Counted from the stretch's first letter, positions 41,671 through 50,144 are shown. The stretch: 64,000 nucleotides of DNA from a bacterium (GCA_004561545.1 SFVK01000006.1:1-64000), one strand, 5' to 3'. Notes: generated by a model not told the origin, from the sequence alone. Numbers and translations: made by a program.

Positions 41671-42510
41671 TCACCCCATCCACCGGCACACCGCGCAGGA
41701 CGCGGCATACAGCAGGTACACATGGGCGGGGTAGAACCAGTAGAACAGCCGCTTGTGCCCCGCGCCGCGACGGCCATTGTAGGCGGCCATGAGCAGCACC
41801 GCAAAGACGCTGAACCACTCAAAATAATCGGTGAACATCATGGAAAAGGTGAACCCCGGGGTCCCCGAAGCCAGCCACCCGGTCAGGACGAGCTCGGTGG
41901 CAAAGGTCCAGACCGCCCAGCAGGCCAGCTGCCGGGGGCGGTGGTCCCGCAGCAGGTACAGGATCACGCCGCCGATGAGGTAATACACCCCGCCGTCGGT
42001 CAGATTGCTCCAGGCGGGAATGAGCGACTGACAGAGCACCGCCACCGGTTTGGACAGCGCCGGAACCGTGCACAGCAGCGACGCCGCAAAGGGCCAGAGC
42101 ACCACCGCCGCAATCACCGCGATGCCCCGGACACAGCGGTGCTGGCGCAGCCAGTCGATGCCCTGCCACACAAGGCAGAGCAGCACAAAATCCGCAAAGA
42201 TGCCGTTGCGGGGCCAGAACCCGTCCGCCCGGCGGAAATACCCCAGCATGAACAGCACCTCGATCAGTCCCATGGCGGAGGAGATGCCCCAGATGCGCAG
42301 GAAATAGCGCTTGCGGTCATGGGTGTGGGCGAAGCCTTCCGCTGTGCAGAAGAGAAACAGCGGCGCCGAGAGCCGCCCCGCCATGGTGAACCACACCGGC
42401 ACCGCGCCGGTAAACTCAAACATATAATGGATATGATCCAGCACCATGAGCACCAGGGCAATGGTTTTGAGATCGGTGCCGGTCAGCCCGGCGCGTTTGT
42501 TTTGCAGCAT
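41671..42510 (-). CDS. TraX-family membrane protein
   Basis: The 279-residue polytopic protein matches the TraX family: GLTGTDLKTIALVLMVLDHIHYMF at the start, then WFTMAGRLSAPLFLFCTAEGFAHTHDRKRYFLRIW, and KRLFYWFYPAHVYLLYA at the end. TraX of the F plasmid acetylates pilin, and chromosomal relatives are presumed acyltransferases. AGGAGG precedes the ATG at 42510 by eight bases; the upstream frame is not used. It is the first gene of an operon with the response regulator and histidine kinase, so the modified product may be linked to the sensed envelope signal (inference). Confidence 0.85.
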   Translation of the reverse strand: MLQNKRAGLTGTDLKTIALVLMVLDHIHYMFEFTGAVPVWFTMAGRLSAPLFLFCTAEGFAHTHDRKRYFLRIWGISSAMGLIEVLFMLGYFRRADGFWPRNGIFADFVLLCLVWQGIDWLRQHRCVRGIAVIAAVVLWPFAASLLCTVPALSKPVAVLCQSLIPAWSNLTDGGVYYLIGGVILYLLRDHRPRQLACWAVWTFATELVLTGWLASGTPGFTFSMMFTDYFEWFSVFAVLLMAAYNGRRGAGHKRLFYWFYPAHVYLLYAASCAVCRWMG

Positions 42511-42589
42511 GGATGGTTCCTCCTGTATGATTGGGTTGCTTCCAGTATAAGGGGGAATTGTGTAGATTTGATCAGGACCGGAACAAAAA

Positions 42590-42611
42590 ATCCCTCCCCG
42601 GGGGGAGGGAT
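42590..42611 (-). terminator. Terminator of the metG operon
   Basis: ATCCCTCCCC and GGGGAGGGAT form a perfect stem followed on the minus strand by TTTTTT, nine bases after the small-protein stop codon. Confidence 0.85.
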
Positions 42612-42619
42612 GCAAAGGA

Positions 42620-42853
42620 TTACTTGCTGTTCTGGATGGTATAGGTGAAGCCGTACTGCGCCTGCAGTTCCTTGACGGCGGGCTCCAGATCCTCGATGAA
42701 GGTGGGGGAATAGACGGTCTGGCCGTTGTGGGACTTCTTGTAGTCCTCCATCAGGCCCATGAGCTTGTCCCAGCCCTCGTCGGCCTTTTCGGCGGGAACG
42801 TCCTTGGGGAAGTCGATGATAAATTCGCGGTGTTTGGGGATGCGTGCTTTCAT
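42620..42853 (-). CDS. Small protein of unknown function, 77 residues
   Basis: I do not recognise this protein. It is charged and predicted soluble, with an N-terminal MKARIPKHREFIIDFPKDVPAEK, a helical middle (GWDKLMGLMEDYKKSHN) and a C-terminal helix ending in a short aromatic stretch. GGAGG precedes the ATG by eight bases, so it is very likely translated. It is the last gene of the racemase-metG-eamA-tatD operon, 19 bases after tatD and directly before the terminator. Confidence 0.75.
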   Translation of the reverse strand: MKARIPKHREFIIDFPKDVPAEKADEGWDKLMGLMEDYKKSHNGQTVYSPTFIEDLEPAVKELQAQYGFTYTIQNSK

Positions 42854-42872
42854 ACTTGGTTCCTCCGTTCGA

Positions 42873-43712
42873 TCATGGATGGTTTACAGATGGTGTTTGG
42901 CATGGGGGCGTTCCGCCTTCCCACGCGCCGAATACCCGCCGGGCGTTGGCGGCGGTCAGGTCCAGCACCTGCTGGGGGTCCATGTCCCACAATTCCCCGA
43001 TGCGCACCGCCACATGGGCGATGTTGCGGCTGTCGTTGCGCCGGCCGCGCACCGGTTCGGGGGCCATGTAGGGGCAGTCGGTTTCCAGCACCACGGCGCT
43101 GCGGGGGACGGCCGCCAGCACTTTGGCGGCCCGCTTGGCGCCCTTGTAGGTCGCCGCGCCGCCAAAGCCCAGCGCCATGCCCTGCTCCACCAGCCAGACG
43201 GCGTCCTCGGCGCTGCCGCTGTAACAGTGGAGCACGCCCCGGGGCTTGTATTGGCGCAGCAGCGCATAGGTCTCGGCGTGGGCCTCCCGGTCATGGACCG
43301 ACACGGGCAGATCCAGCTCCGCCGCCAGCTGCAGCTGGGCCTCAAACAGCTCCAGCTGCTCCCGGGCGGGCAGCGGCCAGTGGTGGTCCAGCCCGATCTC
43401 CCCCACCGCAATGACGGCGGGGTCCTCAAAGAAGGGGCGCATCGCGGCCAGCTCGGCCCGCCAGTCGCCGCCGTAGACGGCCACGGTGGGCGCGTCCTCC
43501 TCGCCCAGGCTTTCGGGGTGGATGCCCACCGCCGCCCGCACAAAAGGGTACCGGTGCGCCAGCGCCACCGCCGCCGGGGCGTCGCCGGAATGGGTGGCGC
43601 ATTCCAGAACCCCCGCCACGCCGCCCCCGGGCAGCGCGGCCATCAGGGCGTCCCGGTCGGCGTCAAACTGGCGGGCGCTGTAATGGGCGTGGGTATCGAT
43701 GATGTTGTTCAT
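42873..43712 (-). CDS. tatD: TatD-family metal-dependent deoxyribonuclease
   Basis: TatD hydrolases are amidohydrolase-fold nucleases acting on DNA ends or D-aminoacyl substrates. The 279-residue protein has the metal motif IIDTHAHY at the start, GIHPE, GEIGLDHHW with the bridging Glu, the His of HDREAH and CYSGS, and the final metal Asp in LETDCPYMAPEP. The length is slightly above the usual 255-265. Its ATG overlaps the stop of the EamA gene (ATGA), showing coupling. TatD is often found next to metG in Firmicutes, as here with one gene between. Confidence 0.92.
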   Translation of the reverse strand: MNNIIDTHAHYSARQFDADRDALMAALPGGGVAGVLECATHSGDAPAAVALAHRYPFVRAAVGIHPESLGEEDAPTVAVYGGDWRAELAAMRPFFEDPAVIAVGEIGLDHHWPLPAREQLELFEAQLQLAAELDLPVSVHDREAHAETYALLRQYKPRGVLHCYSGSAEDAVWLVEQGMALGFGGAATYKGAKRAAKVLAAVPRSAVVLETDCPYMAPEPVRGRRNDSRNIAHVAVRIGELWDMDPQQVLDLTAANARRVFGAWEGGTPPCQTPSVNHP

Positions 43713-44650
43713 TGGACCACACTCTTTTTGGGTTTGTTGACCAGATAAATGCCGCAGCACACCAGCGCCAGCGCGGCCAGATACTGCCACTCAAAGAGCG
43801 GCTCCCCGTTGAGAACCGCCGAGAGCAGCACGTTCATGACGGGAATGATCAGACCGAACACCGCAATGCGGGAGACAGGATTGTTTTTCATCAGCAGCGA
43901 CCAGAGCACATACCCGGCGCCCGAGATAAAGGCCAGGAACAGCAGCACCGGCACCGCGCCCACGCTCTGGGGATGCAGGCTGCCGCCCATGACCAGCCCC
44001 ATCACAAGCAGTGCCGCGCCGCCCACGCCCAGGTTGAGGCAGGAGACGGCGAAGGGGTCCGCTTTTTTGGTGACGGACTTGTTCCATGGCCCGGCCAGCG
44101 CGAAGATGGCCGACGCGATGAGCATACAAGCCATGCCCAGCGGGCTGCCGCCGCCATGGTTGCCCAAGGTGGCGACCAGCACGCCGCCAAAGCCCAGCAC
44201 ACAGCCCAGCGCCTTGCGCGGGGTGAGGCGGTCGGCCTGGCCGTAGAGAAAGTGGGCGAGGATCACCCCCATAAAGCTCTGGGTGCTGTTGAGGATGCCG
44301 CCCATGGCGCCGGTGAGCAGCGCCACGGCGGTGTAATAGAACGCGTACTGGGCCGTGGACTGCCAAAGCCCCAGCGCACAGCATTCCCCCAGCACCCGGC
44401 CCCGGGGCATGGGGATGGGGCCGCGCCGCAGCGCCGTGCCCAGCAGCCACACCAACAGGGCGGAAAGCAGGAAGCGGACCCCCGCAAAGCAGAAAATCGA
44501 GGGGGTATCGGCGGCCTCAATGGCAAACAGGCGGTACCCCATCTTGATAAAGGGGAACGCCGACCCCCACAGCACATTGCACAGCACCGCCATGCAGACC
44601 GCCGCGGTGGGGTTTGAGAAAAAAGCATCCAGTTTAGAAGCCGGTTTCAA
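43709..44650 (-). CDS. EamA/DMT-superfamily metabolite exporter
   Basis: The 313-residue protein has ten predicted membrane segments in two EamA repeats. The first repeat begins MAVLCNVLWGSAFPFIKMGY; the second follows RLTPRKALGCVLGFGGVLVATLG. The start is a TTG at 44650, eight bases after GGAGTG; no ATG is available without shortening the first helix. It lies between metG and tatD in one operon. DMT transporters export amino acids or other metabolites; the substrate here is unknown. Confidence 0.87.
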   Translation of the reverse strand: MKPASKLDAFFSNPTAAVCMAVLCNVLWGSAFPFIKMGYRLFAIEAADTPSIFCFAGVRFLLSALLVWLLGTALRRGPIPMPRGRVLGECCALGLWQSTAQYAFYYTAVALLTGAMGGILNSTQSFMGVILAHFLYGQADRLTPRKALGCVLGFGGVLVATLGNHGGGSPLGMACMLIASAIFALAGPWNKSVTKKADPFAVSCLNLGVGGAALLVMGLVMGGSLHPQSVGAVPVLLFLAFISGAGYVLWSLLMKNNPVSRIAVFGLIIPVMNVLLSAVLNGEPLFEWQYLAALALVCCGIYLVNKPKKSVVQ

Positions 44651-44683
44651 AATGCAGACACTCCAATATTTTGTTTCAATTCC

Positions 44684-46678
44684 TCAGTGGATTCGGGTTC
44701 CCACGGGGACGTTGTCGCTGTAGAACACAACCTCGCAGCCGCCGTCCGCCGTGTCGGGGGCCACAATCATGCCCTCGCTCAGATACTTGCCCTTCATCAT
44801 GGGGCGGGGCGCCAGGTTGGCCACAATGGCGATGCGCTTGCCCACCAGATCCTCGGGCTTGTACCACTTGGCAATGCCGGACAGGATGCAGCGCTCCCGC
44901 TCGCCGTCAAAGACGGTCAGGTGCAGCAGCTTTTTGCTCTCCTTCAGGGTCTCGCAGGCGCGGACCTCGGCCACGCGCAGCTCCACCTTGCAGAAATCGT
45001 CATAGCTGATCTCCGCCTCATGGTCGGTGATCTCGGCGGCTGGCTCCTCCTTCTTCTGTCCGGCGGCAGCCTTGGCGGCATTGGCGGCCTCGGCGGCGGC
45101 CTTCTGCCTGGCGTCCTCCGCTTCCAGATATTCCAGCTCCTTCTTCACGTCGATGCGCGGGAAGAGGGCCTCCCCCTTATGCACCGTGTAGGCGCCGCGC
45201 ACCTCGGCCACGGTGTCCTCCCGCAGCAGAGCGTCCAGCTCCCCGGCGGTCAGGCCCAGCTGGTCCGCCATCTTGGGGGCGGTGTTGGGCAGGTAGGGCT
45301 GCAGGAACGCCGCCACCGCGTGCAGGGCGCTGCACAGATTGAAGAGCACCGTGTTCAGGCGGGGCATCGTCTCGGCGCTCTTGGCCAGCACCCAGGGCGC
45401 GGTCTCGTCGATATACTTGTTGGCGCGCTGCACCACCTCAAAGATGGCTATGAGGGCGGTGGGCACGTCCAGCGCCTCCATGGCGGCATCCACCCTGGCG
45501 GGCAGCTCGCTGATCAGACCCAGCAGCTCGCCGTCCACCGGCTCCGCCACCGGGGTGTTGGTCACGGTGCCGCCAAAGTACTTTTCGCACATGGCCACCG
45601 TGCGGGACAGCAGGTTGCCCAGATCGTTGGCCAGATCGGTGTTGATGCGGTTGATGAGCGCCTCGTTGGTGAAAGCGCCGTCGTTGCCAAAGGGCACTTC
45701 CCGCAGCAGGAAGTAGCGCACGGCGTCCACACCGTAGCGGTCGCACAGCTTGACGGGGTCCACCACGTTGCCCTTGGACTTGCTCATCTTGCCGCCGCCC
45801 AGCAGCAGCCAGCCGTGGCCAAAGACCTTTTTGGGCAGGGGCAGATCCAGCGCCATGAGCATGGCGGGCCAGATGATGGTATGGAAGCGCAGAATCTCCT
45901 TGCCCACCATATGCACATCGGCAGGCCAGTACTTGTCGTAGTCGTGGTAGGTGTCGTTGCCGTAGCCCAGTGCCGTGATGTAGTTGGACAGCGCGTCAAT
46001 CCACACATAGATGGTATGCTTGGGGTCAAAGGGCACCGGAATGCCCCAGGACACGCTGGTGCGGGAGACGCAGGTATCCTGCAGTCCCTGCTTGATGAAG
46101 GAAATCATCTCGTTTTTGCGGGTGGCGGGCTGGATGAAGTCGGGGTGATCCTCATAGTACTGGAGCAGCCGGTCGGCGTACCTGGAGGTGCGGAAGAAAT
46201 AGGCTTCCTCCTCCGCCTCATAGACCTCGCCGCCGCAGTCGGGACACTTGCCGTCCTTGAGCTGGGCCTCGGTCCAGAAGCTCTCGCAGGGCTTGCAGTA
46301 CATTCCCTTGTAGACCGATTTGTAGATATCGCCTTTATTGTACAGATCGGTGAAAATCTTCTGCACGCTCTTGACGTGATACTCGTCGGTGGTACGGATA
46401 AAGCGGTCGTAGCTCACGTCCATGGTTTTCCACAGATCCTTGACGGTGGCCACAATCTCATCCACATACTGTTTGGGGGTCACGCCCTTGGCGGCGGCCT
46501 TGTCCTGAATTTTCTGGCCGTGCTCATCGGTGCCGGTCAGGAACATCACATCATACCCCTGCTTGCGCTTGTAGCGCGCCAGCGCGTCGCAGGCCACGGT
46601 GGTGTAGCTGTGGCCGATGTGCAGCTTGTCGCTGGGGTAATAGATGGGGGTTGTAATGTAAAACTTTTTATTTTCCAT
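44684..46678 (-). CDS. metG: Methionyl-tRNA synthetase
   Basis: The enzyme charges tRNA-Met. The 664-residue protein has a class I synthetase core with IYYPSDKLHIGHSYTTVACDALARYKR (HIGH region), a zinc-binding insertion (CKPCESFWTEAQLKDGKCPDC), and GGGKMSKSKGNVVDP (KMSKS). An anticodon-binding helical domain and a C-terminal Trbp111/EMAP-like tRNA-binding domain (DDFCKVELRVAEVRACETLKESKKLLHLTVFD) follow. An alanine/lysine-rich linker connects the last two. GGAG precedes the ATG. It is in an operon with the upstream racemase and downstream eamA and tatD. Confidence 0.96.
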   Translation of the reverse strand: MENKKFYITTPIYYPSDKLHIGHSYTTVACDALARYKRKQGYDVMFLTGTDEHGQKIQDKAAAKGVTPKQYVDEIVATVKDLWKTMDVSYDRFIRTTDEYHVKSVQKIFTDLYNKGDIYKSVYKGMYCKPCESFWTEAQLKDGKCPDCGGEVYEAEEEAYFFRTSRYADRLLQYYEDHPDFIQPATRKNEMISFIKQGLQDTCVSRTSVSWGIPVPFDPKHTIYVWIDALSNYITALGYGNDTYHDYDKYWPADVHMVGKEILRFHTIIWPAMLMALDLPLPKKVFGHGWLLLGGGKMSKSKGNVVDPVKLCDRYGVDAVRYFLLREVPFGNDGAFTNEALINRINTDLANDLGNLLSRTVAMCEKYFGGTVTNTPVAEPVDGELLGLISELPARVDAAMEALDVPTALIAIFEVVQRANKYIDETAPWVLAKSAETMPRLNTVLFNLCSALHAVAAFLQPYLPNTAPKMADQLGLTAGELDALLREDTVAEVRGAYTVHKGEALFPRIDVKKELEYLEAEDARQKAAAEAANAAKAAAGQKKEEPAAEITDHEAEISYDDFCKVELRVAEVRACETLKESKKLLHLTVFDGERERCILSGIAKWYKPEDLVGKRIAIVANLAPRPMMKGKYLSEGMIVAPDTADGGCEVVFYSDNVPVGTRIH

Positions 46679-46711
46679 AGGTTGCAGACTCCTTCCCAGA
46701 AAATCAAACTC

Positions 46712-47452
46712 TTACAGGGGTTCCGTTTTGTGCGGCGGATCAAGTCCCACCGGCGTCACGCCGCAGGCCAGCAGCGCGTGGCGGCACAGGACCTCGGTGC
46801 TGTCGATAAAAAAGGGACCCAGGTGCTCGTCCCGCCTGACCAGGCTCAGCTCGGTGCAGCCCAGAACGGCAAAATCGCAGCCCTGGTCCCGCAGCTCCTG
46901 CGCTGCGGCGTCAAACAGTGCCATATCGGCGCGGCGGCCCTGCTTGATCTGGTCATAGATCACCGACATGACGCCCTCCTGCCGTTCCGGGGAGGGCGCC
47001 GCCCAGCCGATGCCCGCGTCGCGGCAGGCAATCTGGTAGGTTTCGGCCAACAGGGTGCCGTCGGTGGCAAGAATGCCCAGTTTCCGGCAGCCCGCCGCCC
47101 TGGCGTCCGCCACCGTCAGCCGGGGCATATTGAGCACCGGCACCGGCAGGGCGGCGGCCAGCCGGTCATAGAAATAGTGGGCGGTGTTGCAGGGGATGGC
47201 CAGCACCGTGGCGCCGTACCGCACCAGGCTGCGCCCGTCCTGCTCCATAATGTCAAAGGGGTCCTCATCGCTCTGCCCGGTGATAAAGGCGGTCCGGTCC
47301 GGCGTGGAGGCGCGGGAGGAGAGCACCAGATCAATGTGGTCCTGATCCTTCCGGGCAGGGGTGTGGTCAATGAGCATCTGGTAAAGATAGCAGCTTGCCG
47401 CCGGTCCCAATCCGCCCAGAATGCCCAGCACCTGCCGTTTGTTCTGCTCCAT
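46712..47452 (-). CDS. Aspartate/glutamate racemase family protein
   Basis: The 246-residue protein has the Asp/Glu racemase fold with two catalytic cysteines. The first is in LAIPCNTAHYFYD and the second in FAVLGCTELSLV. It starts QVLGILGGLGPAASCYLYQMLI, typical of the YgeA/RacX branch. It would interconvert L- and D-aspartate or related amino acids, for cell wall or signalling use. The ATG at 47452 follows GGAGG by seven bases; a longer start without a site is rejected. It heads the metG operon from the promoter at 47483-47511. Confidence 0.88.
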   Translation of the reverse strand: MEQNKRQVLGILGGLGPAASCYLYQMLIDHTPARKDQDHIDLVLSSRASTPDRTAFITGQSDEDPFDIMEQDGRSLVRYGATVLAIPCNTAHYFYDRLAAALPVPVLNMPRLTVADARAAGCRKLGILATDGTLLAETYQIACRDAGIGWAAPSPERQEGVMSVIYDQIKQGRRADMALFDAAAQELRDQGCDFAVLGCTELSLVRRDEHLGPFFIDSTEVLCRHALLACGVTPVGLDPPHKTEPL

Positions 47453-47482
47453 GCACACCCCTCCCATCATAGACTATCCCTT

Positions 47483-47511
47483 ATTATAAAACAGCCGCCG
47501 GAAATATGCAA
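47483..47511 (-). promoter_or_regulatory. Promoter of the racemase-metG operon
   Basis: On the minus strand TTGCAT (47506-47511) and TATAAT (47483-47488) are separated by 17 bases. The -35 box abuts the terminator of the phage module. Confidence 0.7.
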
Positions 47512-47512
47512 G

Positions 47513-47545
47513 ACGGCCCCCTGCGGATTTTTCCGCAGGGGGCCG
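47513..47545 (-). terminator. Terminator of the phage late-gene module
   Basis: ACGGCCCCCTGCGGA and TCCGCAGGGGGCCGT form a near-perfect 15-bp stem with a TTTT/AAAA loop, ten bases after the holin stop codon. Confidence 0.7.
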
Positions 47546-47554
47546 TGGCCGGCG

Positions 47555-47824
47555 TCACTGTTTGAGTTGTTTCATGACCTGGTCGGCGCCGGTGGCCGCC
47601 AGACCGCTGACAATGCCCACCGCCAAAGCGGTCAGCGGGTCACAGGCCGGAAAATCCACCATGCCGCCGTAGTAGGCTGCCAGCCCCAGCGCAGCGCCCA
47701 GTGCGCCGCACAGAGTGGGCAGCCATTTGTTGGCCAGCGGGGTCTGCTTAATGGCCAGTGCGGCCAGGTAACAGATCACTGTGATGCAGGCCACGCTGGC
47801 CACGCCGAGAGATTCGAAGGACAT
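47555..47824 (-). CDS. Phage holin
   Basis: The 89-residue protein has three hydrophobic segments (about 8-26, 34-52 and 65-80) separated by short polar loops. It ends in a charged tail (ADQVMKQLKQ), the usual holin layout. The N-terminal helix GVASVACITVICYLAALAIKQT and the middle KWLPTLCGALGAALGLAAYY resemble the phi-type holins of Clostridia phages. Holins make inner-membrane holes that let the lysin reach the wall. GAAAGAGGTG precedes the ATG. It is the last gene of the phage module. Confidence 0.8.
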   Translation of the reverse strand: MSFESLGVASVACITVICYLAALAIKQTPLANKWLPTLCGALGAALGLAAYYGGMVDFPACDPLTALAVGIVSGLAATGADQVMKQLKQ

Positions 47825-47866
47825 AGGATCACCTCTTTCCTGATCGTTATGCGCCCTTGCCCCGGT

Positions 47867-48142
47867 TCATACCGGGGGAATGCGCAGGGTGTTTGTTTTT
47901 TCCAGATCGGACAGGCGGTGGTTGGCCACCTTGATCTGTTCCTCCAGCACCGGCACCCGCTGGGCAAAGTTGTTGTGGGCGCGGACCTCGCGGGTCAGCT
48001 CGTCCAGCTTGGTGTCGGTCACGGCCTGGGCCGTCTCGATCTTCTGCTCGGTGCGCCGGGCTGCCGCCGCGTTGCTCAGAATCACCCCGATGAGCGAGAG
48101 TCCGCCGCTGATGAGCGCCACCACAATGGATTCCACCGGCAT
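47867..48142 (-). CDS. Small phage membrane protein near the holin (XhlA-like position)
   Basis: The 91-residue protein has one N-terminal membrane helix (about 4-24, SIVVALISGGLSLIGVILSNA) followed by a long coiled coil with regular hydrophobic spacing (EQKIETAQAVTDTKLDELTREV, then VPVLEEQIKVANHRLSDLEK). Proteins of this form precede holins in many Firmicute phages and may anchor or time lysis. The ATG at 48142 overlaps the lysin stop codon (TGATG), so translation is coupled. Confidence 0.7.
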   Translation of the reverse strand: MPVESIVVALISGGLSLIGVILSNAAAARRTEQKIETAQAVTDTKLDELTREVRAHNNFAQRVPVLEEQIKVANHRLSDLEKTNTLRIPPV

Positions 48143-48768
48143 CACCCCGCCACCGGTTCGGTTTGAACCAGACCGGCGTCCACCAGGCCCAGCCGGTCGG
48201 CCAGCTGGCAGATGGCCCGGGCGTCGCCGCCGCTCACCGGCCCGATGGACAGCTTCTGCAGCTGCGCGGCGGGCCTGGGCCGCTCCACGCTGGTGTAGCG
48301 GCCCAGGTGGGTGCCTGTGGCAGCGTCCTTGACCGTGAAATCGCTGTCCAGCCAGTTCAGCGGGTTGCAGCGAACGCCGCGATAGATCACCTCAAAGTGC
48401 AGGTGGGCGCCGTAGCAGTCACCGGTGGCGCCGGAATAGCCGATGAGCTGGCCCTCGCGGACCGTCTCGCCTCGGCGCACGCACAGCTCGGTCAGGTGGG
48501 CATAGCGGGTGCAGAGCTCCCCGCCCTTGTAGTCGGCGTGCTTGACACGGCACATGACGCCGTAGCTCTGCATCCCGGTTTTGGTCACGCCGTCCCAGAG
48601 CTGGGTCTGGGTCACGGTACCGTCCTCGGCCGCATAGACCGGGGTTTTGAGGGCGGCCCGCAGATCAATGGCATTGTGGGCGCCGCCGTCGTTGTAGGTC
48701 CAGCCCGCCGTGATGATGTGGCTGGCCAGCGGCCACGCCAGCAGCACCTCGCCGTTTGAAAGTCTCAT
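48142..48768 (-). CDS. M23-family endopeptidase, phage lysin
   Basis: The 208-residue protein has an M23 (LytM-type) zinc peptidase domain. The HxxxD motif is HNAIDLRA near residue 31, and HLHFEV with the second zinc His pair lies near residue 122. It is followed by YRGVRCNPLNWL. A short C-terminal region (150-208) including LGLVDAGL may bind the wall or substrate. M23 enzymes cut peptidoglycan cross-bridges. No signal peptide is present, so release depends on the holin. It lies only 18 bases after the tail tube gene, where a tape-measure gene and the rest of the tail would be expected in an intact phage. Confidence 0.85.
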   Translation of the reverse strand: MRLSNGEVLLAWPLASHIITAGWTYNDGGAHNAIDLRAALKTPVYAAEDGTVTQTQLWDGVTKTGMQSYGVMCRVKHADYKGGELCTRYAHLTELCVRRGETVREGQLIGYSGATGDCYGAHLHFEVIYRGVRCNPLNWLDSDFTVKDAATGTHLGRYTSVERPRPAAQLQKLSIGPVSGGDARAICQLADRLGLVDAGLVQTEPVAG

Positions 48769-48786
48769 GGATTCACCCCGCTTTCC

Positions 48787-49266
48787 TTAGCCTGCGGCCG
48801 TAAAGGTCCTGGTGTTGGGGTTGAAGGTGCCCGCCGTCTTGACGCCGGTGTAGTGGACGTTGAAGGGGATCTGGTAGCCGGTGGTATCGCCGCCGTAGCT
48901 GACGATCTCGATGTAGCACTCTTCCTTGACGGCGGGGTAGGCGCCGGTGGACGCCTCGCCCCAGAGCTTGACCTCCACGATGTCGGTCTTGAGGTTGTCC
49001 AGCGTCAGGTCGCCGTCGATGATGGCCTGCAGCTTCTCAAAGAGCGGGTCATCCTTCTCGGCGTAGTAGGGTGCGACCTCTCCCTGCTTCTGGTAGCTGT
49101 CAATGACGACGCTGGTCTGCCCCAGAATGTTGTTTTTCTTTTCCACGTTGGCGGAAAGCTCGGGGGAATACTCCTCCAGGTCGCTGCCCAGGCGGACATA
49201 GCTGGCCGTGCCGGAGCCGAAGGCGGCGTTGAGGTAGTGGGCCATGTATTTGCGTTCAATCTTCAT
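48787..49266 (-). CDS. Phage major tail (tail tube) protein
   Basis: The 159-residue protein begins MKIERKYMAHYLNAAFGSGTASYVRLGSDLEEYSPELSANVEKKNNILGQTS. This is the pattern of siphovirus tail tube proteins in Clostridia phages, which open with a mention of host-range-neutral beta strands and end in a strand GYQIPFNVHYTG. It is one of the last structural genes present. Its ATG overlaps the stop of the preceding gene (ATGA). Assignment is by pattern and gene order. Confidence 0.75.
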   Translation of the reverse strand: MKIERKYMAHYLNAAFGSGTASYVRLGSDLEEYSPELSANVEKKNNILGQTSVVIDSYQKQGEVAPYYAEKDDPLFEKLQAIIDGDLTLDNLKTDIVEVKLWGEASTGAYPAVKEECYIEIVSYGGDTTGYQIPFNVHYTGVKTAGTFNPNTRTFTAAG

Positions 49267-49715
49267 GCATCATCTCTCCATTTCATTGTGTACTCGGCGG
49301 TCAGCGTCACACGGTAGCGGGCGGTGCCCTCGTCGTGGAGCTGCTCGCACTGGCCCGCTGCGGCGGTGACCGCCTCGTTGCCGGTGTCGGCGTTGCCCAG
49401 CACCGGGGCGCGGCGGGCGGCGCTCTCCCGGGCCGCCCATTGCTGGAAATCCAGCAGCCGGGCAGCATTTTCCGCCGCCAACGCGGCATCCCCCGGCACA
49501 AAGGGCAGCGTCAGGCGCAGCACCAGTGTCAGACGGCAGCGGTCGGTCACCTCCCCCAGCACGTTGGTGCGGCGGGCCAGCACCCGCACCCCCTGGGGGT
49601 AGGCCCCCGCCGCGCCGCCGTCGGGGGCCAGCTCGTCCACGGCCCAGGTGCAGCCCTCCAGCGCGGGGCAGGTCCGCACCCAGTCCAGCAGTGTTTGCAG
49701 GGTGGAATGTTCCAT
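49263..49715 (-). CDS. Phage tail-terminator/minor capsid-like protein
   Basis: The 150-residue protein begins MEHSTLQTLLDWVRTCPALEGCTWAVDELAPDGG. It has a strand-rich centre (DRCRLTLVLRLTLPFVPGDAALAAENAARLLDFQQWAARES) and ends RYRVTLTAEYTMKWRD. Size, start and neighbours match the head-tail joining or tail-terminator proteins found before the tail tube gene. I do not see a diagnostic motif. AAGGAGG precedes the ATG, and its stop overlaps the tail tube start. Confidence 0.6.
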   Translation of the reverse strand: MEHSTLQTLLDWVRTCPALEGCTWAVDELAPDGGAAGAYPQGVRVLARRTNVLGEVTDRCRLTLVLRLTLPFVPGDAALAAENAARLLDFQQWAARESAARRAPVLGNADTGNEAVTAAAGQCEQLHDEGTARYRVTLTAEYTMKWRDDA

Positions 49716-49730
49716 TGACTTCCTCCTTGG

Positions 49731-50144
49731 TCAGTTGCTCAGGCTGTGGGCGCCGCTGCCCGCGTGGGTCCACCAGCCGCCCGCCTCCAGATGGCTGGGC
49801 GCCCCGTCCCGGGCCTTGGGGTCCACATACTGCACCGCCGCCAGCCCCGGCACCGACGCCGGCACAAAGGCGGGCCACCCGTCGTAGCTCACCTCGGGGC
49901 CTTCCCCGTCATAGACCCGGTCGTGGGGGGCCAGCGTGTAGTCCACGCCCCACCGGGCGGACCGCTCGGGGATGATGAGCAGAAAGGCCGTGCCCGACTG
50001 GCTGGCCGTGTCCATCACCTCACGGCGGCGGTGGTCCAGAAAGGCGCCCCGCACCACCACGCGGGTCACCTGCCGCGCCGCCGGGTCCGCATGGTAGAGG
50101 GTGACGGTCTGGCGGCACAGCGGCCACCGCAGCTCAGCCCGCAT
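49731..50144 (-). CDS. Phage head-closure/minor capsid protein
   Basis: The 137-residue protein starts MRAELRWPLCRQTVTLYHAD and contains a beta-barrel-like sequence (VTRVVVRGAFLDHRRREV, then SGTAFLLIIPERS). This is a usual pattern for the minor capsid protein after the connector gene in Clostridia siphophages. Its ATG overlaps the end of the connector gene by 11 bases and has no ribosome site of its own, so it depends on translational coupling. Identity rests on gene order more than on motifs. Confidence 0.6.
   Translation of the reverse strand: MRAELRWPLCRQTVTLYHADPAARQVTRVVVRGAFLDHRRREVMDTASQSGTAFLLIIPERSARWGVDYTLAPHDRVYDGEGPEVSYDGWPAFVPASVPGLAAVQYVDPKARDGAPSHLEAGGWWTHAGSGAHSLSN

Noticed and set aside
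44687..48166. A 1159-residue open frame on the plus strand
   Set aside because: It is antisense to metG, the racemase and the phage lysis genes; low-complexity His/Gly/Val-rich composition with no domain.
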